From NCBI RefSeq assembly GCF_041146795.1, contig NC_135173.1, forward strand, positions 57,154,865 through 57,218,864: a DNA stretch of 64,000 nucleotides, read 5' to 3'. This DNA comes from Maylandia zebra. Lineage: Eukaryota; Chordata; Actinopteri; Cichliformes; Cichlidae. The notes beneath the pieces are model-generated. The model saw nothing but the letters and a program-made list of their open reading frames with translations. It ran no database searches and was not told where the DNA came from. This document shows, in pieces, positions 63,401-64,000 of the stretch. The first letter of the stretch is position 1. Every line of letters starts with the position of its first letter. The position numbers and the translations under genes are program-made.

Positions 63401-63665
63401 GTTTTCCCTGTGCTGTTACCTCTGCGGGTGAAGGAGGCTGAGGTGGGGGCTCGTCCGGGTTCTGAGCAGGCAGCTCTCCTTGAAGCCGTTCCCTTAAGCG
63501 TGCCGCTTCCTGTCGAAGAGCAGCAACTTCCTGTCCCCGAGCCTGAGCACTGGCCTCCAGCTCAACCTTCTGTTCAATGAGAGCTTTCCCTTGAGCTTCT
63601 ACCACAGAGATTTTATGGCGCAGGTCATGGTTGATTTTCATTAGTCGAGACTGTTGCTGCTGGAG
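57415..63665 (-). CDS. rilpl1: RILP-like protein 1, C-terminal half (partial)
   Basis: Coiled-coil effector of Rab GTPases; in mammals its RH2 domain binds LRRK2-phosphorylated Rab8/Rab10 and controls cilia and protein export from them. Certain exons (minus): 63665-63420 (coiled coil with QQQQSRLMKINHDLRH and VVEAQGKALIEQKVELEA), 61083-60929 (RH2 helix, DPNRPRFTLQELRDVLHERN then ELKAKVFLLQEELAYYK), 60026-59922 (acidic linker, PESGIKRL), 57547-57415 (LFSFFSRDK..., ending EQAQEALQHM, stop TAG). Exon 63665 follows a good acceptor in phase 0, so the RH1 half lies beyond the right edge. Optional exons at 62699-62553, 61216-61166 and 58667-58574 are listed separately. The LQELRDVLHERNELK block and the FSFFSRDK tail favour RILPL1 over RILPL2. 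Confidence 0.93.
58574..58667 (-). CDS. rilpl1: Alternative terminal exon of RILPL1, hydrophobic C-terminus
   Basis: After acceptor TGTAACAG|G (58668) the phase-2 junction from exon 60026-59922 reads LIFTAIMPMVAAGLIPDD, then PTLQPIRRLMSLV and a TGA (58576-58574). It thus replaces the LFSFFSRDK tail by a 31-residue one containing a 14-residue apolar stretch. The clean acceptor, exact phase, immediate stop and conserved-looking peptide argue for a real exon. I have a recollection, not checked, of similar tails in predicted vertebrate RILPL1 isoforms. Confidence 0.7.
61166..61216 (-). CDS. rilpl1: Candidate 17-codon cassette exon of RILPL1
   Basis: Acceptor CCACCAG|GAG and donor AAG|GTATCC bound EAMCDEDMPAVFQYFTK, phase 0 to 0, so it can be included or skipped in frame. 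Its first 20 bases match the start of the next exon (61083, EALCEEES) at 16 positions, suggesting a local duplication. The following intron is only 82 bp. Confidence 0.6.
62553..62699 (-). CDS. rilpl1: Candidate 49-codon exon of RILPL1
   Basis: A strong pyrimidine-rich acceptor (CTTTTGCCTCACCAG) opens an in-frame stretch without stops, CGKIATVLVGAEGSSELTPG to SPETHEDAEDDAVLLW, ended by donor TTTGG|GTAATG in phase 0. Both junctions fit the neighbouring exons. The composition resembles a variable acidic linker. I recognise no homologous segment in mammals, so it may be lineage-specific or spurious. Confidence 0.4.
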
Positions 63666-64000
63666 CTGGAGAAAGAAACAGAGAGACAATGGGCTGCATG
63701 GTCTCGCGTTTCTCAGAACTGCCACACAGGAGGTAAAAGCCACCCATCAAAGGTAAGAGCACGCATTTTCAGGCAATCTGTCTGAGGAGATATTGATTGT
63801 GCTGTACTGGGTGACACACAAACCATTAGTGGGTGTCAGGGGGTTTCTAAAGCCACAGAACAAATGAACAGCTAAATTCATGGACAAGTGAAATAATATA
63901 AATGACTGAAATGGAAATTCACTGTTAATATCCTAAAATACCTGGGCCTTAGCATTTCAGAGTGCGAGTGCCTAGGCTGCCTTTCCCAGCATGACAGCAA

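Noticed and set aside
1-64000. CRISPR arrays, prophage, plasmid or bacterial defence system
   Set aside because: Spliced vertebrate genes fill the window; the short tandem repeats are microsatellites or SINE/LINE tails.

Overview
The window is vertebrate nuclear DNA from a ray-finned fish, most likely a percomorph and probably a cichlid. It holds intron-rich genes with GT-AG splice sites. Conserved gene order and dispersed fish-type repeats (L2-like LINEs, a tRNA-derived SINE resembling the African-cichlid AFC family, hAT, piggyBac and Tc1 relics) point the same way. It is not bacterial: there are no operons, CRISPR arrays or prophages.

Five protein-coding genes could be assembled exon by exon, with reading phase checked at every junction. 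From left to right they are: MPHOSPH9 (minus strand, 5' two thirds, running off the left edge); CDK2AP1 (minus, complete); SBNO1 (minus, complete, 32 coding exons, 1400 codons); KMT5A/SETD8 (plus, complete, 333 codons); and RILPL1 (minus, 3' half, running off the right edge). This order and orientation match human 12q24.31 (MPHOSPH9 - CDK2AP1 - SBNO1 - KMT5A - RILPL2/RILPL1). I see no MTRFR (C12orf65) between MPHOSPH9 and CDK2AP1, where human has it, and no RILPL2 or SNRNP35 between KMT5A and RILPL1.

Layout: 1-12,163 MPHOSPH9, with a decayed L2-like LINE in its largest intron; 12,640-13,150 its promoter, with four inverted CCAAT boxes; 13,150-14,870 intergenic, with two L2-tail copies; 14,870-20,080 CDK2AP1, with a Tc1 relic in its intron; 21,110-38,300 SBNO1, with a hAT element in an intron and one intron with minor-spliceosome (U12) signals; 38,300-43,360 the divergent SBNO1/KMT5A intergenic region, with a piggyBac-type MITE and an R2/R4-type LINE relic; 43,360-about 54,100 KMT5A and its long 3' region; 54,920-64,000 RILPL1, convergent with KMT5A.

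The genes are not a pathway cluster, although several meet around the cell cycle and cilium: MPHOSPH9 (centriole cap), CDK2AP1 (CDK2/NuRD), KMT5A (H4K20me1, destroyed in S phase through its PIP degron) and RILPL1 (Rab-dependent cilium control). I found no previously undescribed system. The most informative signals are alternative coding exons in RILPL1 and CDK2AP1, the U12-type intron in SBNO1, a TISU-like start codon opening a short upstream ORF in KMT5A, and several well-bounded transposon insertions.
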